Source: Klebsiella terrigena (GTDB lineage Bacteria; Pseudomonadota; Gammaproteobacteria; Enterobacterales; Enterobacteriaceae). Taken from it: a stretch of 64,000 bases of DNA. The stretch is from assembly GCF_006539725.1 (NCBI RefSeq), contig NZ_BJNO01000013.1, positions 1 to 64,000 of the forward strand. Direction: 5' to 3'. Of the stretch, positions 1 through 10,064 are shown piece by piece. A program made the translations under genes and the position numbers. The notes beneath the pieces are model-generated. The model was not told where the DNA came from and did no database searches. It saw nothing but the letters and a program-made list of their open reading frames with translations. Position 1 is the stretch's first letter. Every line of letters starts with the position of its first letter.

Positions 1-50
1 GGCACCGGGACCGCATGTTCTGCCAGACGTATGGTGAACGGAACACCTCC

Positions 51-77
51 GACTGACTGACTGACTGACTGACTGAC
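51..77. repeat. GACT tetranucleotide microsatellite
   Basis: Six full GACT units plus a partial GAC follow each other without interruption. The tract lies in non-coding DNA left of proK and no gene spans it. Such tracts change length by replication slippage. No function can be read from the sequence. Confidence 0.9.
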
Positions 78-86
78 ATCCGCACC

Positions 87-150
87 GGCCACAAACGTAA
101 AAAAGCCCGCTCTAAGAGCGGGCTTTTAAATTTGGTCGGTGATAGAGGAT
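87..150. repeat. 64-bp direct repeat, copy 1 (duplicated tRNA-Pro 3' end and terminator)
   Basis: This copy matches 254-317 base for base with a 167-bp offset. It holds the terminator hairpin that follows proK (stem 104-124) and then the last 18 nt of the tRNA-Pro gene including the CCA end. After position 150 it departs from the tRNA. About 66 nt further on, near 213, a tRNA T-arm-like stretch (GTCGAACCTCTG) appears. It is therefore a broken duplicate of the tRNA 3' end, from either a decayed tRNA copy or an old integration event. Confidence 0.85.
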
Positions 151-253
151 GACTTCGCCACTACGTGGCTCGCCCTGCGGGCCGTTGCTAAAGCAACGTT
201 CTCTCGCTGCGCTCGAGTCGAACCTCTGCCCCCGGAGGTTCTCATCCTCGTCG

Positions 254-376
<123 letters not shown>

Positions 377-457
377 AATGCGGGCGCATCTTACTGCTGA
401 GACCCACACCCGTCAATGCCTTATTATGAAAAAATCACTCAAGCGGCGAGAAACTCA

Positions 458-2158
458 TCACTCTTGCGACTCCTTCACGGCTTTGCTCGCACCGGGAACG
501 CGACACCAGTTGTTATTCTCGTTAATCCCGCCGTCCGGCGAGGTGTAGCCGAGACAGCCCATAATAGTATCGTACAGCTCAACGTGACGACGCGGGACCT
601 TCATCGCCGCCTGCTGCTTGAGTCGGGCAAACGAAGCCGCATGGTCGGGCGCTTCCAGATACTTATCCGACATCCACACCATCATCGGCACGCGGAACTG
701 CTCCGGCGGCGCCATCTTGCGCGGCGTGCCGTGCAGGTGCTCGTGCTCGTTAATCGACTCACCGTGATCGGCGGCATAGAAGACAATCGCTTTCTTATCG
801 CGCAGCTGATCCAGCACGCTAACAATAAAGTGGTCGACATAGCTCACGCTGTTATCGTAGGAGTTAATCAGCTCTGCTTTCGAACATTTGCTATCCACGC
901 CAACGCACTCCGGCTTCCACTGGGCAAAGCTGCGCGGGTAGCGCTGGGTATAGTTAAAGTGCGAACCCTTGGTATGCAGAATAATCAGGTGCTTGCCGTG
1001 GGTGTTCTTCACCATCGAGCGCTTAACTTCATCGATAAGCAGCATGTCATCAACGCTCTTACCGCGGTTACGCGGCTCGGCGCCAATCTGCTCGCGATAG
1101 GCGATGGTGTTCACCATCGTATTGCTGTAGAACCACATCTCGCTCTGCATGGCGTAGAGATCGCCGGTGAAGCCCAGCTGGTGCAGAACGGAAAACACGT
1201 TTTGCTCTTTCAGCGTACGCTGGGGGTTATCTTCCGCCCCGCCTTCGCGAACGAACATACAGCGTAACGAGAGCTTGGTCGCGGTATCGCAGGAGTAGCC
1301 GCGGAAGGCCACGAGATTTTTCTCCTGGGCCAGCTTCGGCGTGGTGTTGCGGCTATAGCCCAGAATCCCCATGTGATCCCAACGGGTCGTCTCGCCGATG
1401 ATAAACACCACGTAAGTATCATCCAGCCCCTGCGGCGCAACGTAGGTGAATTTCTTCGCCGGGTTAATCAGGGAGCCGTTATCGGAGGATTCATCGACCT
1501 GCGCCCAGGCGTACAGCCCCAGCGCGGAGAGCCAGTTCGAGGGCAGATAGGAGTTCGCAATCACCCCGCCGTAGCTCGGCATATCCACTTCTGAATTTCG
1601 CTCAACGTTCTTCTGGCGAACCTCAAGCAGGCGAATCGGACCCCAGACCATCAGCCCGGCGAGCAGCACAATGGCAATATTCTTCACCCTCTGGCCCGGC
1701 GTGCGGATCTGCCGCAGCAGGGTGTCGCGGCAGCGGTTATTCCAGATAAACAGCAGCGGCAGCGCGCTAACCAGCACCAGCCAAAGAACCAAATGCCAGC
1801 CGATCACTTCCTGGGAAAGATCGATATCCGTGGTCATCACCGAGGCAATAATACCGTAGCCAATGACCACGTTGAGGAAGGTCATATAGTAGCTGGCGGC
1901 GGCGGAGAACAGCACCACCAGCGTGGCTAATATTCGCCATAACCGCCGTCCCGTCAGCGACAGAATACGCAGCAGGAAGAAGGTCACCAGCACGGTCGCA
2001 ACCAGTTCCACAAGCCCGGAAAGTCCTTTCCAGAAGGTAAATTCCTGAGCATAACCGTCGAAGCGACGGATAAAAACGGCAACGTTCATAAACCAGCCGA
2101 TGTACAGCGCCAGCCATATACTGAGCGTCTGCTGCGTCATCGTTCTAATATATTTCAT
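458..2158 (-). CDS. eptB: Kdo2-lipid A phosphoethanolamine 7''-transferase EptB
   Basis: Inner-membrane enzyme of the EptA/MCR family that transfers phosphoethanolamine to the outer Kdo residue of the LPS inner core on the periplasmic face. The 566 residues open with about five hydrophobic membrane segments (roughly 10-180), followed by a periplasmic sulfatase-like alkaline phosphatase-fold domain. The [10 protein letters not shown] motif near residue 257 holds the catalytic threonine, and the AADHGES motif provides zinc ligands. Paired cysteines ([23 protein letters not shown]...WC) fit the family disulfides. Length and sequence agree closely with E. coli EptB. In E. coli its expression depends on sigma E and the sRNAs MgrR and ArcZ; I did not identify those elements here. 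Confidence 0.96.
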   Translation of the reverse strand: MKYIRTMTQQTLSIWLALYIGWFMNVAVFIRRFDGYAQEFTFWKGLSGLVELVATVLVTFFLLRILSLTGRRLWRILATLVVLFSAAASYYMTFLNVVIGYGIIASVMTTDIDLSQEVIGWHLVLWLVLVSALPLLFIWNNRCRDTLLRQIRTPGQRVKNIAIVLLAGLMVWGPIRLLEVRQKNVERNSEVDMPSYGGVIANSYLPSNWLSALGLYAWAQVDESSDNGSLINPAKKFTYVAPQGLDDTYVVFIIGETTRWDHMGILGYSRNTTPKLAQEKNLVAFRGYSCDTATKLSLRCMFVREGGAEDNPQRTLKEQNVFSVLHQLGFTGDLYAMQSEMWFYSNTMVNTIAYREQIGAEPRNRGKSVDDMLLIDEVKRSMVKNTHGKHLIILHTKGSHFNYTQRYPRSFAQWKPECVGVDSKCSKAELINSYDNSVSYVDHFIVSVLDQLRDKKAIVFYAADHGESINEHEHLHGTPRKMAPPEQFRVPMMVWMSDKYLEAPDHAASFARLKQQAAMKVPRRHVELYDTIMGCLGYTSPDGGINENNNWCRVPGASKAVKESQE

Positions 2159-2399
2159 GCAAGAAAACCTGGAAAAAGATGAGATAGAACACCCCTCACT
2201 TACGCGATATAAGCAAGCAGGTTAATAGAGTGCGTTAAGGTTGGTTATGAGAAACCTCTACAAAGCGCGGTAAGTAGACCACAGAGGAAGGGAAAAGTAT
2301 CAGGAGGGAATGTGATCCAACCAAATATTTACAAAATATCTGGTCGGATTGGCATTATTAGCTTAGTGAATTGGTAGCCCGTCGCCGAATGACACGCCG

Positions 2400-3602
2400 T
2401 CAGGCGTGTGCAGCGCTGTAAACTTCATTTTTTGGCTGGCGGATCGTCGTGGAAAGCGCCAGCGAAAGAATCAGCAGCGCGAAGATCACGCAGAAGGTGA
2501 CGTAGAATCCGCCGAACAGGGACGCAATCAGCGACCCGCAGATGCTGCCGATACCGAAGCCCAGATAAATCACCCCGTAGTTTTTCGCCAGGTTGTTCAG
2601 GCCGAAGAATTCGCTGATCAGGGACGGGAACACGGTGATCGTACCGCCGAAGTTAAAGGCCACGCAGGCAATCGCGGCAAAGAAGGTTGTGGCGTTCAGC
2701 GGGGCGAACAGCAGCGCCGCCATGCCGACCAGCGAAACGACCTGACCGATAGTGATCACACGGATGCGGGAAATTTTATCCGACAGGATCCCCAGCACCA
2801 GGCGTCCGCTCAGGTTAGCGATAGAGATAATGGTCACCGCATTCGCCGCCGTCGCCACGTCCAGATGCACCATCCCCTGCGCAATATCCTTCGCCACGCC
2901 GATAACGTACAGGCCGCTCATGCAGGCGGTCAGGAACATCACCGCGAGCATCCAGTACTGTGGTTTACGCATCGACTGCGCCAGCGTGAAGTCATTCTCC
3001 ACCACCCCATTGCGGGTGCTGGCGGTATGGTTCGGCGCATCTTTCATCAGCGTGGCGCCAAAAACAATCATCACCAGCACAATCGCGCCCCAGATGATAA
3101 AGGTCTTCTCCAGCCCGACGGTGGCCAGCAGATGGCTATCAATAAATTTAAACCCGAGGCTGCCGAGGCCGTAGGCGCCGATGGAGAAGGCGGAAATCAG
3201 CCCTTTACGCTCGGGGAACCACTTCACGCAGTTGGAGAGCGTCAGCAGATAGCCGGCGCCGTCGGCCAGGCCCACCAGCAGACCGGCGCTCAGCCACAGC
3301 ATCATCAGGCTGTTGGCGTGGGCGGTGAGGAAAAAACCGAGCCCGAGCAGCACGCCGGACGCCATCGTCACGCGTTTTACGCCAAAGCGTTCCTGCAGCT
3401 TACCGGCGACGGAGGAAGAGAGCGCCAGGCCAAGACTCAGCAGGCCAAAGGAGAACGCCACCTGGCTTACCGGCTCGTCCAGCTTTGCGGAAAGAGAACT
3501 ATTGAACAAACTCCAGGTATAAACCGATCCGAGCGCGAACTGCGTCACGATCGTGCCGAACAGCGTGAGCCAGCGGGTATATTGAGTAGTGGTAGCGTTC
3601 AT
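2400..3602 (-). CDS. yhjX: MFS transporter YhjX (YpdAB-regulated, oxalate/formate antiporter family)
   Basis: Twelve-helix major facilitator protein of 400 aa. The N-terminus enters the membrane almost at once (WLTLFGTIVTQFALGSVYTWSLF), which is typical of the oxalate:formate antiporter subfamily. In E. coli it is the main target of the pyruvate-sensing YpdA/YpdB two-component system and is thought to carry pyruvate or a related acid. The ATG at 3602 gives the expected length. A textbook YpdB operator lies 70-100 bp upstream. It is monocistronic, 241 bp from the eptB start. Confidence 0.93.
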   Translation of the reverse strand: MNATTTQYTRWLTLFGTIVTQFALGSVYTWSLFNSSLSAKLDEPVSQVAFSFGLLSLGLALSSSVAGKLQERFGVKRVTMASGVLLGLGFFLTAHANSLMMLWLSAGLLVGLADGAGYLLTLSNCVKWFPERKGLISAFSIGAYGLGSLGFKFIDSHLLATVGLEKTFIIWGAIVLVMIVFGATLMKDAPNHTASTRNGVVENDFTLAQSMRKPQYWMLAVMFLTACMSGLYVIGVAKDIAQGMVHLDVATAANAVTIISIANLSGRLVLGILSDKISRIRVITIGQVVSLVGMAALLFAPLNATTFFAAIACVAFNFGGTITVFPSLISEFFGLNNLAKNYGVIYLGFGIGSICGSLIASLFGGFYVTFCVIFALLILSLALSTTIRQPKNEVYSAAHA

Positions 3603-3671
3603 GGCAGATGTCCTGAAATATTAACTGCCGCCACAATAGCGAAGTCCCCAAAAGTCCAGGGGAGAAAAAGC

Positions 3672-3702
3672 ATGAAATGCCGTCAGCAGGGAATGAAATG
3701 CA
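3672..3702 (-). promoter_or_regulatory. YpdB (LytTR-type) operator upstream of yhjX
   Basis: Read on the minus strand, TGCATTTCAT (3693-3702) is followed by exactly 11 nt and then GGCATTTCAT (3672-3681). The E. coli YpdB target in the yhjX promoter is a direct repeat of GGCATTTCAT with an 11-bp spacer, so both sequence and spacing are conserved. The rest of the 3603-3956 intergenic stretch shows no other feature that I can support. Confidence 0.88.
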
Positions 3703-3956
3703 TAAATGCCGGAATGAATGACATGGAGAAACGGGCGCGGGCTCGACGGCAGGGAATAAGTTAGTGCCTGCTATCTCACCACGCCGCGCCAGTTCTGTGA
3801 TCGCGAAGTTAAAAAGTGGTGCCAAACATGCTACATATGGACGACATAATTCACATTACAGAAGCAAAATAGCCACAGCGTAGCCGAGCGGCACGCCCGG
3901 CGATCTTATGCCAGCGGCGTGCGCGCAGGTCGCCGGAAGCCGTCCGGAAAGAGGGC

Positions 3957-4598
3957 TTAAAAATTGGCGCTGACCCCCATCAGGTACTGATAGTTTGCCC
4001 CGGTTGGCAGGTTATCCGCCTGCGAGAGCGCCGCCCATGCCGCAAGGTGCGAATTGAGCGACATATCCGCCCCAAAGGTGACATCCCGCCAGCCGCCGTC
4101 CTGGGTACGGGTTGGCCAGGGCAGCTCTGAAGAAAGCGCCTGGTTGTAGCTCACCTGCGCCCAGGGATGAATACCCCACAGCTGCTGATAATCCACGCGC
4201 CAGCCGAGCGTGTTCACGTAGCTGCTTTCCGCCGCTCGGCGAACGGGAGGCGGCTGCAGATCGCTGCGCAGGCTTGCCACCGGCCCTGAAGTCACGCCGT
4301 TGGCTAAGGTAAAGTTCCAGCCCACGCTCATGCCGTGCCCGGTATCCGGCGGTGCCAGCGCCTGGTTAAGGGCGAATCCGGCGGCCTCGCCGGTTGAATT
4401 GATGCGCTCAGCCAGAATGTCCTCATAGCGCGGTTGGTGATCGCTATCCCACGTATAGCGTTCAGGTGTATTACTTTTTGTATCGATAGCGATATATTCC
4501 TGTTGCCAGGCATTCGCCGTACTGACGCACGATACCCACACGGATACGCACGCCGGGAGGAAGTATCCCCACAAGCCATTGCATTTCTTTATTATCAT
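3957..4598 (-). CDS. yhjY: YhjY-like outer-membrane beta-barrel protein
   Basis: Exported protein of 213 aa that looks like an isolated autotransporter-type beta-barrel. The start at 4598 is chosen because GGAG sits 8 nt upstream; the longer reading frame begins with a TTG lacking a ribosome site. A signal peptide (MIIKKCNG, then a hydrophobic stretch ending STANA) precedes the mature chain. The C-terminal half has alternating aromatic strands and ends in YQYLMGVSANF with a terminal Phe, the recognition signal for BAM-inserted barrels. Position between yhjX and tag and the terminal motif fit E. coli YhjY. No passenger domain is visible and the function is unknown. Confidence 0.8.
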   Translation of the reverse strand: MIIKKCNGLWGYFLPACVSVWVSCVSTANAWQQEYIAIDTKSNTPERYTWDSDHQPRYEDILAERINSTGEAAGFALNQALAPPDTGHGMSVGWNFTLANGVTSGPVASLRSDLQPPPVRRAAESSYVNTLGWRVDYQQLWGIHPWAQVSYNQALSSELPWPTRTQDGGWRDVTFGADMSLNSHLAAWAALSQADNLPTGANYQYLMGVSANF

Positions 4599-4756
4599 TA
4601 AAGCGACTCCATAAAGAGCCAAACCGGAAGTATTGCTGTGTTTTTTATGGGATCTGATACCCCTGTATTTGGGAGTGGTATCCCTGTATTAACTATTATC
4701 TTTATCTTTCAGCCGTCAAGGTGAACGCGTAAGTTTTATTACTAAGGGAGAAAGAC

Positions 4757-5338
4757 ATGCAGCGTTGCGGATGGGTTAGCCAGGACCCTCTCTATATTCA
4801 GTATCACGATAGCGAATGGGGCGTAGAGCAAAGAGACGCCCGGAAGCTGTTCGAAATGATCTGCCTTGAAGGCCAGCAGGCCGGGCTTTCATGGATTACG
4901 GTGCTAAAAAAACGTGAGAACTATCGCCGTGCGTTTCACCAGTTCGACCCGGTTCGCGTCGCCGCGATGGATGAGGCCGACGTCGAGCGTCTGCTGCTGG
5001 ATGCCGGTATTATTCGCCATCGCGGAAAAATTCAGGCCATTATCGGCAACGCGCGGGCCTTTCTTGCGCTGGAAGAAAAGGGCGACTCCTTCAGCGATTT
5101 TGTCTGGTCCTTTGTCGATAACCACCCGCAGATATCGCACGCCGCTACGCTGGCGGAAATCCCAACGACAACCCCCGCCTCCGACGCGCTGTCGAAGGCG
5201 CTGAAAAAACTCGGCTTCAAGTTTGTCGGTTCGACTATCTGCTACTCCTTTATGCAGGCCTGCGGGCTGGTGAACGATCACGTCACGAGCTGCTTCTGTT
5301 ACCCCGGAGGTGCGGATGATCCGCAAGTGGGAAACTAA
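4757..5338 (+). CDS. tag: DNA-3-methyladenine glycosylase I
   Basis: Constitutive cytoplasmic repair enzyme that removes 3-methyladenine from alkylated DNA. The zinc-binding residues of E. coli Tag are all present (Cys4, His17, His175, Cys179), and the helix-hairpin-helix glycosylase core shows in LLDAGIIRHRGKI. The chain is 193 aa against about 187 in E. coli. AGGGAG lies just upstream of the ATG. The 3' end overlaps the start of yiaC by 23 nt, which suggests translational coupling. Confidence 0.96.
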   Translation: MQRCGWVSQDPLYIQYHDSEWGVEQRDARKLFEMICLEGQQAGLSWITVLKKRENYRRAFHQFDPVRVAAMDEADVERLLLDAGIIRHRGKIQAIIGNARAFLALEEKGDSFSDFVWSFVDNHPQISHAATLAEIPTTTPASDALSKALKKLGFKFVGSTICYSFMQACGLVNDHVTSCFCYPGGADDPQVGN

Positions 5339-5762
5339 AGAGATCGGCCCGCTGCTGGCGCTATGGCTGGAAAGCACGATTCATGCGCATCCGTTTATCA
5401 AAGAGGCCTACTGGCATGAAAGCGTTGCGGTCGTGCGCGACGTTTACCTTCCCGCCGCCAGTACCTGGGTGTGGGAAGAAGACGATGAGATAAAAGGCTT
5501 TATCAGCGTGCTGGAGTCACGCTTTGTCGGCGCGCTTTTCGTCGCCCCTACGGCTCTGCGCCGGGGGATCGGCCGCGCGCTGGTGGACGAGGTCAAGCGG
5601 CACTATGCCTGGCTGAGTCTCGAGGTGTACCAAAAAAACCTACAGGCGGTGAATTTCTACCATGCGCAGGGCTTCCGGATAGAAGACTGCGCATGGCAGG
5701 ACGATACCCTGCAGCCGACGTGGATTATGCGTTGGCCGGTGGATCAAACGCCGTTAACGTAA
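5316..5762 (+). CDS. yiaC: GNAT N-acetyltransferase YiaC
   Basis: Small GNAT-fold acetyltransferase. E. coli YiaC has been reported to acetylate protein lysines using acetyl-CoA. The acetyl-CoA loop is RRGIGRAL, preceded by the beta-4 strand [11 protein letters not shown]; the C-terminal half has the usual [19 protein letters not shown]. The ATG at 5316 is preferred over an in-frame GTG at 5310 because GGAGG ends 5 nt before it and it matches the E. coli start. The last 38 nt overlap the 3' end of bisC on the other strand. Confidence 0.92.
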   Translation: MIRKWETKEIGPLLALWLESTIHAHPFIKEAYWHESVAVVRDVYLPAASTWVWEEDDEIKGFISVLESRFVGALFVAPTALRRGIGRALVDEVKRHYAWLSLEVYQKNLQAVNFYHAQGFRIEDCAWQDDTLQPTWIMRWPVDQTPLT

Positions 5763-8055
5763 GCGCCGGGCCGGTGTATTTCTCCAGCCACGCCAGCGCC
5801 GTGTTTCCGGCGCAGCCGTTACCGAGGCGCGAAGTCGGAATATCTTTGGTCAACACGTTCACCGCGCCATTTTTACAGATCCCTACCTGCGGGTCGATAT
5901 CCGGCCAGGCGCCCTCATGCAGGCAGATAACCCCGGGGCGGATCCCCTCCGTCACCACCGCGCCGGCCAGAACCTGGCCGCGCGAATTCCATACCCGCAC
6001 CAGATCGCCGTCGGCAATCTGCCGCGCCTCGGCATCCAGCGGGTGAATGGTTAACGGCTCGCGGCCGGCAACCGCGTACTGCTCCCGCAGAGCCGTGTGA
6101 TTCAGCTGGCTGTGCAGACGATGCGCCGGATGGGCGGAGAGCACCTGCAGCTGGCCCGGCTGCGCGTTGCCGTGCCATTCGTCCGGCGCCAGCCACATCG
6201 GGTGCGGCGGGCAGTCGGGATAGGCAAAACCGGCAATCGTCGGTGAGTGGATCTCGATTTTTCCGCTCGCCGTTTTCAGCGGATTAGCCTGCGGATCGGC
6301 GCGGAAGGCGGCAAAGCGGGCGAAACGGGCGTTGTCGGGATTTTCCGGCATCTCAATCAGCTGATTATCCTGCCAGAACTGCTCGAACGGCGGCAGCGTA
6401 ATCTGCTGGCTCGCGCCGCGCTGGGCCGCGGTGCGGTAGAAGCTTTCCAGCCACTGGATATCGCTTTTCCCCTCAGTAAAACGCGCGCGGCCGCCCTCTT
6501 CCCAGCGCTCGCTGAGATCGGCAAACACCTCAAAGTCATCCCGGGCCTCGTCGCGCGGCGCAACCACGCGTTTCATCGGCACCAGATGCTGGTTGCTGTA
6601 ATCGCCGGTCATGGTCATGTCGTTGCGTTCAAATGAGGTCGTCGCCGGCAGGACGATATCAGCGTGGCGGGCCGCAGCGGTCCAGAAGCATTCCGAAATA
6701 ACGATAAGCTCCGGCTTCTGCCAGGCGCGGATCAGGCGGTTGGTATCCTGATGATGGGTAAAATTGGCGCCGCCCGCCCACCAGATAAAGCGAATATCCG
6801 GGAAGCATCGGTCCATGCCGTTGTGCTGATAGGGCGCGCCGGGGTTTTCCAGCGCTTCGACAATGCGCGCCACCGGAATTTTTTCCACCGCCTCAATACC
6901 GTCCGCCACGCAGCCCTGCATGGAGGCCAGTACCGCCGCCCGCCGGGTCGGATTGCCGCCGTTAGCAAAATGGTAGGAGAGGCCAAAACCGCCGCCCTGG
7001 GTGCCAATTTGCCCCAGCATCGCGGCCAGCGTGACCAGCATCCAGTGCTTTTGCTCGCCGAACTGCTGACGCTGCATGCCCCAACCGGACATCAGCATCG
7101 TCGTATTTTCATGGAAGAGTTTCGCCAGTTCGCGGATTTTAGCCGCACTTACGCCGCAAATCTCTGCGGCCCACTCGGCGGTTTTCGCCACGCCGTCGCT
7201 TTCGCCGGTCAGGTAGCGGGCGAAAATCTCATAGCCGCTGGTATAGCGCGCCAGGAACGCATCGTCCTGCCAGCCGTTTTCGACCAGAGTCGAGGCGATC
7301 CCGAGCATCATCGCCACGTCCGTTCCCATATGCGGGGCCACCCAGTCGATATCCTCGCCAAAGAAATCAACGGTTTCCGATCGCATAGGATCGATGCAGA
7401 TCACCCGCTTGCCGCTCTTGCGCAGCCGATCGAACCACGTCACTCCCTGCTCATCGGAGGCATTCCAGGCAATCTTCAGCGTATTCAGCGGATTAGCACT
7501 CCACAGCACCACCACGTCGCTATGTTCCAGCACCATTGGCCAGCTGGTTTGCTGCTGATACACCTCATTTCCGCCCACCACGTACGGCATGATCGCCTGC
7601 GCCGCGCCGGTGGAGTAATCCCCGAGGTGGCCGGTATAGCCGCCGGCCAGGCTCATGTAACGCTGCAGCAGCGTCGCCGCTTTATGCAGTACGCCGTTTG
7701 AACGCCAGCCGTAGGAGCCGGCAAAGATCGACGTCGGGCCGTAGCTCTCGCGGATCCGCTGATGCTGGGCATGAATAAGATCCAGCGCCTGCTCCCAGCT
7801 CACCCGGACAAACTCATCCTGTCCGCGTACGCCCTGCGGGCTATCCGGCGAGGCCAGAAAGCCTTTTCGCACCATCGGGTAGCGCACGCGGGTCTTGCTA
7901 TGAACCTGGTCCCGCACGGCGGTTTGCAGAGAGTTTGCGAAGGGGGTTTCCAGCGCGCCGCGGGAGGAGAGGACATTTTCACCATCGGTTTCAACCAGCA
8001 TCGGTCCCCAATGGGCCGCGGTGAGGATGGTTTCAGTTGCAGATGAGGTTGGCAA
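5725..8055 (-). CDS. bisC: Biotin/methionine sulfoxide reductase BisC
   Basis: Soluble molybdopterin enzyme of the DMSO-reductase family that reduces biotin d-sulfoxide and methionine sulfoxide. The 776 aa match E. coli BisC along the whole length. The molybdenum-ligating serine lies in SYGWRSNG (Ser119), and cofactor-binding stretches such as [16 protein letters not shown] and the C-terminal [10 protein letters not shown] are clear. No twin-arginine signal and no N-terminal Fe-S motif are present, consistent with a cytoplasmic protein. The start codon is TTG: no ATG aligns, and AGGAG sits 6 nt upstream of the TTG. Its 3' end converges with and overlaps yiaC. Confidence 0.95.
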   Translation of the reverse strand: MPTSSATETILTAAHWGPMLVETDGENVLSSRGALETPFANSLQTAVRDQVHSKTRVRYPMVRKGFLASPDSPQGVRGQDEFVRVSWEQALDLIHAQHQRIRESYGPTSIFAGSYGWRSNGVLHKAATLLQRYMSLAGGYTGHLGDYSTGAAQAIMPYVVGGNEVYQQQTSWPMVLEHSDVVVLWSANPLNTLKIAWNASDEQGVTWFDRLRKSGKRVICIDPMRSETVDFFGEDIDWVAPHMGTDVAMMLGIASTLVENGWQDDAFLARYTSGYEIFARYLTGESDGVAKTAEWAAEICGVSAAKIRELAKLFHENTTMLMSGWGMQRQQFGEQKHWMLVTLAAMLGQIGTQGGGFGLSYHFANGGNPTRRAAVLASMQGCVADGIEAVEKIPVARIVEALENPGAPYQHNGMDRCFPDIRFIWWAGGANFTHHQDTNRLIRAWQKPELIVISECFWTAAARHADIVLPATTSFERNDMTMTGDYSNQHLVPMKRVVAPRDEARDDFEVFADLSERWEEGGRARFTEGKSDIQWLESFYRTAAQRGASQQITLPPFEQFWQDNQLIEMPENPDNARFARFAAFRADPQANPLKTASGKIEIHSPTIAGFAYPDCPPHPMWLAPDEWHGNAQPGQLQVLSAHPAHRLHSQLNHTALREQYAVAGREPLTIHPLDAEARQIADGDLVRVWNSRGQVLAGAVVTEGIRPGVICLHEGAWPDIDPQVGICKNGAVNVLTKDIPTSRLGNGCAGNTALAWLEKYTGPALTLTAFDPPANA

Positions 8056-8222
8056 AGCGAGCTCCTGGTTAGCGAATGCAGGTGTTGTGGCGGCCTGTTA
8101 TTCGGCCGTTCAAGGTTACTTACAAATAGAGACGTTATCCGGGGAATTTTCTCCGCATCCGGGCGTCATAATCAACCGTCACGCGCGCTGTGACAAAGAA
8201 TAAAATGGATTAAGGAAATAAT

Positions 8223-8885
8223 ATGAAAAAACGCGTACTGATGATTGCGGCTATGGTTAGCGGCACACTGGCCATTTCTGGCTGTACAACCAACCCCTAT
8301 ACCGGCGAACGTGAAGCAGGAAAATCCGGCGTCGGCGCGGGCATCGGCTCCCTGGTCGGCGCAGGTATTGGCGCGCTCTCCTCTTCCAAACACGACCGCG
8401 GTAAAGGGGCGCTGATCGGCGCGGCGGCGGGCGCGGCGCTTGGCGGCGGCATCGGCTACTACATGGACGTACAGGAAGCCAAACTGCGCGAGAAAATGCA
8501 GGGAACCGGGGTCAGCGTGACGCGAAATGGCGATAACATCGTGCTGAATATGCCCAATAACGTCACCTTTGATAGCAGCAGCGCCAACCTCAAACCGGCG
8601 GGAGCCAATACGCTCACCGGCGTCGCGATGGTGCTGAAAGAGTACGAAAAGACGGCGGTTAACGTGGTCGGCTATACCGACAGCAGCGGCGGCCAGGATC
8701 TGAATATGCGCCTCTCGCAGCAGCGCGCGGATAGCGTTGCCAGCGCCCTTATCACCCAGGGCGTGGCGGCAAACCGTATCCGTACCAGCGGCATGGGCCC
8801 GGCCAATCCGATTGCCAGCAACGGCACTGCGGAAGGCAAAGCGCAGAACCGTCGCGTGGAAATTACCCTCAGCCCGCTGCAGTAA
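8223..8885 (+). CDS. yiaD: OmpA-family lipoprotein YiaD
   Basis: Outer-membrane lipoprotein that can bind peptidoglycan. The lipobox LAISGC places the lipidated Cys at position 21. Residues about 35-85 form a glycine-rich glycine-zipper region (GVGAGIGSLVGAGIGAL and AAAGAALGGGIGYYMD). The C-terminal 120 residues are an OmpA peptidoglycan-binding domain (VVGYTDSSGGQDLNMRLSQQRA, with NRRVEI near the end). Length 220 aa. In E. coli, YiaD was found as a suppressor of a bamD mutation. Confidence 0.94.
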   Translation: MKKRVLMIAAMVSGTLAISGCTTNPYTGEREAGKSGVGAGIGSLVGAGIGALSSSKHDRGKGALIGAAAGAALGGGIGYYMDVQEAKLREKMQGTGVSVTRNGDNIVLNMPNNVTFDSSSANLKPAGANTLTGVAMVLKEYEKTAVNVVGYTDSSGGQDLNMRLSQQRADSVASALITQGVAANRIRTSGMGPANPIASNGTAEGKAQNRRVEITLSPLQ

Positions 8886-8909
8886 TCCCGTTTCATCGCT
8901 CCCTCCTGC

Positions 8910-8934
8910 GCCCGGTAAGACACGCTTACCGGGC
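8910..8934. terminator. Hairpin after yiaD (REP-like)
   Basis: A perfect 10-bp stem, GCCCGGTAAG with CTTACCGGGC, encloses a 5-nt loop 25 bp beyond the yiaD stop. There is no T-run, so it may act as an RNA 3' stabiliser or REP-like element rather than a true intrinsic terminator. Confidence 0.6.
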
Positions 8935-8999
8935 AAAATGCTTGATATAGCGAATTTTCGCGCTAAGGTGTTCTCCAGATTTCAGCAAAGGAAGCCATC

Positions 9000-10016
9000 A
9001 TGGCGAAAGCGGCGCGAGCAACCATTAGCGATGTGGCAAAAGCCGCAAAGACCGGTAAAACCAGCATTTCACGCTACCTCAACGGCGAAAAGCATCTGCT
9101 TTCCGATGACCTGCTGGCGCGCATTGAAAAGGCAATTGCCGAACTTAACTATCGCCCCAGCCTGATGGCCCGCGGCCTTAAGCACGGCCGCACCCGGCTG
9201 ATTGGCCTGATCATCGCCGATATTACCAACCCCTACTCGGTTAACGTGCTGAGCGGCATCGAGGCCGCCTGCCGCGAAAAAGGGTTTACCCTGCTGGTCT
9301 GTAACACCAACAACGAGCTGGACCAGGAGCTGCACTATCTCGACCTGCTGCGCAGCTATCAGGTTGAGGGGATTGTGGTCAACGCCGTCGGCATGCGCGA
9401 AGAGGGGCTCAATCGCCTGCAGCAGTCGGCGCTGCCGATGGTGCTAATCGACCGAAAAATTCCCGATTTTGCCTGCGACGTGGTCGGGCTGGATAACACC
9501 CAGGCCGCCACCACCGCCACCGAGCATCTGGTGGAAAAAGGCTTCGAGGCGCTGCTGTTTCTGAGCGAGCCGCTGGGCTCCGTCAACACGCGGCGCGAGC
9601 GGCTGAGCGCCTTTCGCACCACCCTTCAGCGCCACGCCGGGATCGTCGCGGAAAATGCCGAAGTCCCGCTCAACGACGGCGCGATGCTGGACAGCGTGCT
9701 GCGCCAGTTTCACTCCGGCCATCGCGGGATGCGCAAAGCGGTTATCTCCGCCAACGGCGCCCTGACGCTGCAGGTCGCACGCGCGCTGAAGCGAGTTGAC
9801 CTGATTTGGGGAAGCGATATCGGCCTGCTCGGGTTTGACGAGCTGGAGTGGGCGGAGCTGGCGGGCGTCGGCATCACCACCCTCAAACAGCCGACGTGGC
9901 AAATAGGCTACGCCGCCGTTGAGCAGGTGGTACGCCGCATCGAAGGCAGCCATGAGCCGATCTGTGAGCGGGTATTTTCCGGGGAGCTGATCGTCCGCGG
10001 ATCGACCTCCCGTTAG
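9000..10016 (+). CDS. ptxS: LacI-family regulator, PtxS-like (2-ketogluconate operon)
   Basis: Transcription factor of 338 aa. An N-terminal LacI-type helix-turn-helix (TISDVAKAAKTGKTSISRYL, about residues 8-27) and hinge are followed by a periplasmic-binding-protein-like ligand domain (LIGLIIADITNPYSVNVL, IGLLGFDELEW). It sits directly before kguE-kguK-kguT-ghrB in the same direction, an arrangement like the Pseudomonas ptxS-kgu locus, where PtxS represses the operon and 2-ketogluconate releases it. A PtxS-like palindrome at 10065-10078 supports the assignment. The name is given by context; the ligand is inferred. Confidence 0.78.
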   Translation: MAKAARATISDVAKAAKTGKTSISRYLNGEKHLLSDDLLARIEKAIAELNYRPSLMARGLKHGRTRLIGLIIADITNPYSVNVLSGIEAACREKGFTLLVCNTNNELDQELHYLDLLRSYQVEGIVVNAVGMREEGLNRLQQSALPMVLIDRKIPDFACDVVGLDNTQAATTATEHLVEKGFEALLFLSEPLGSVNTRRERLSAFRTTLQRHAGIVAENAEVPLNDGAMLDSVLRQFHSGHRGMRKAVISANGALTLQVARALKRVDLIWGSDIGLLGFDELEWAELAGVGITTLKQPTWQIGYAAVEQVVRRIEGSHEPICERVFSGELIVRGSTSR

Positions 10017-10064
10017 CTCTCCTTCGTGATGGTGATCATAAATTAGACATCCTCCCCTTTCCTT

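Noticed and set aside
51-150. CRISPR-like repetition at the left edge
   Set aside because: The tetranucleotide has no spacers, and the 64-bp repeat occurs only twice and includes tRNA sequence.
2406-3764. 452-codon frame antisense to yhjX
   Set aside because: His/Gln/Arg-rich translation with no fold and no ribosome site; yhjX on the minus strand is certain.
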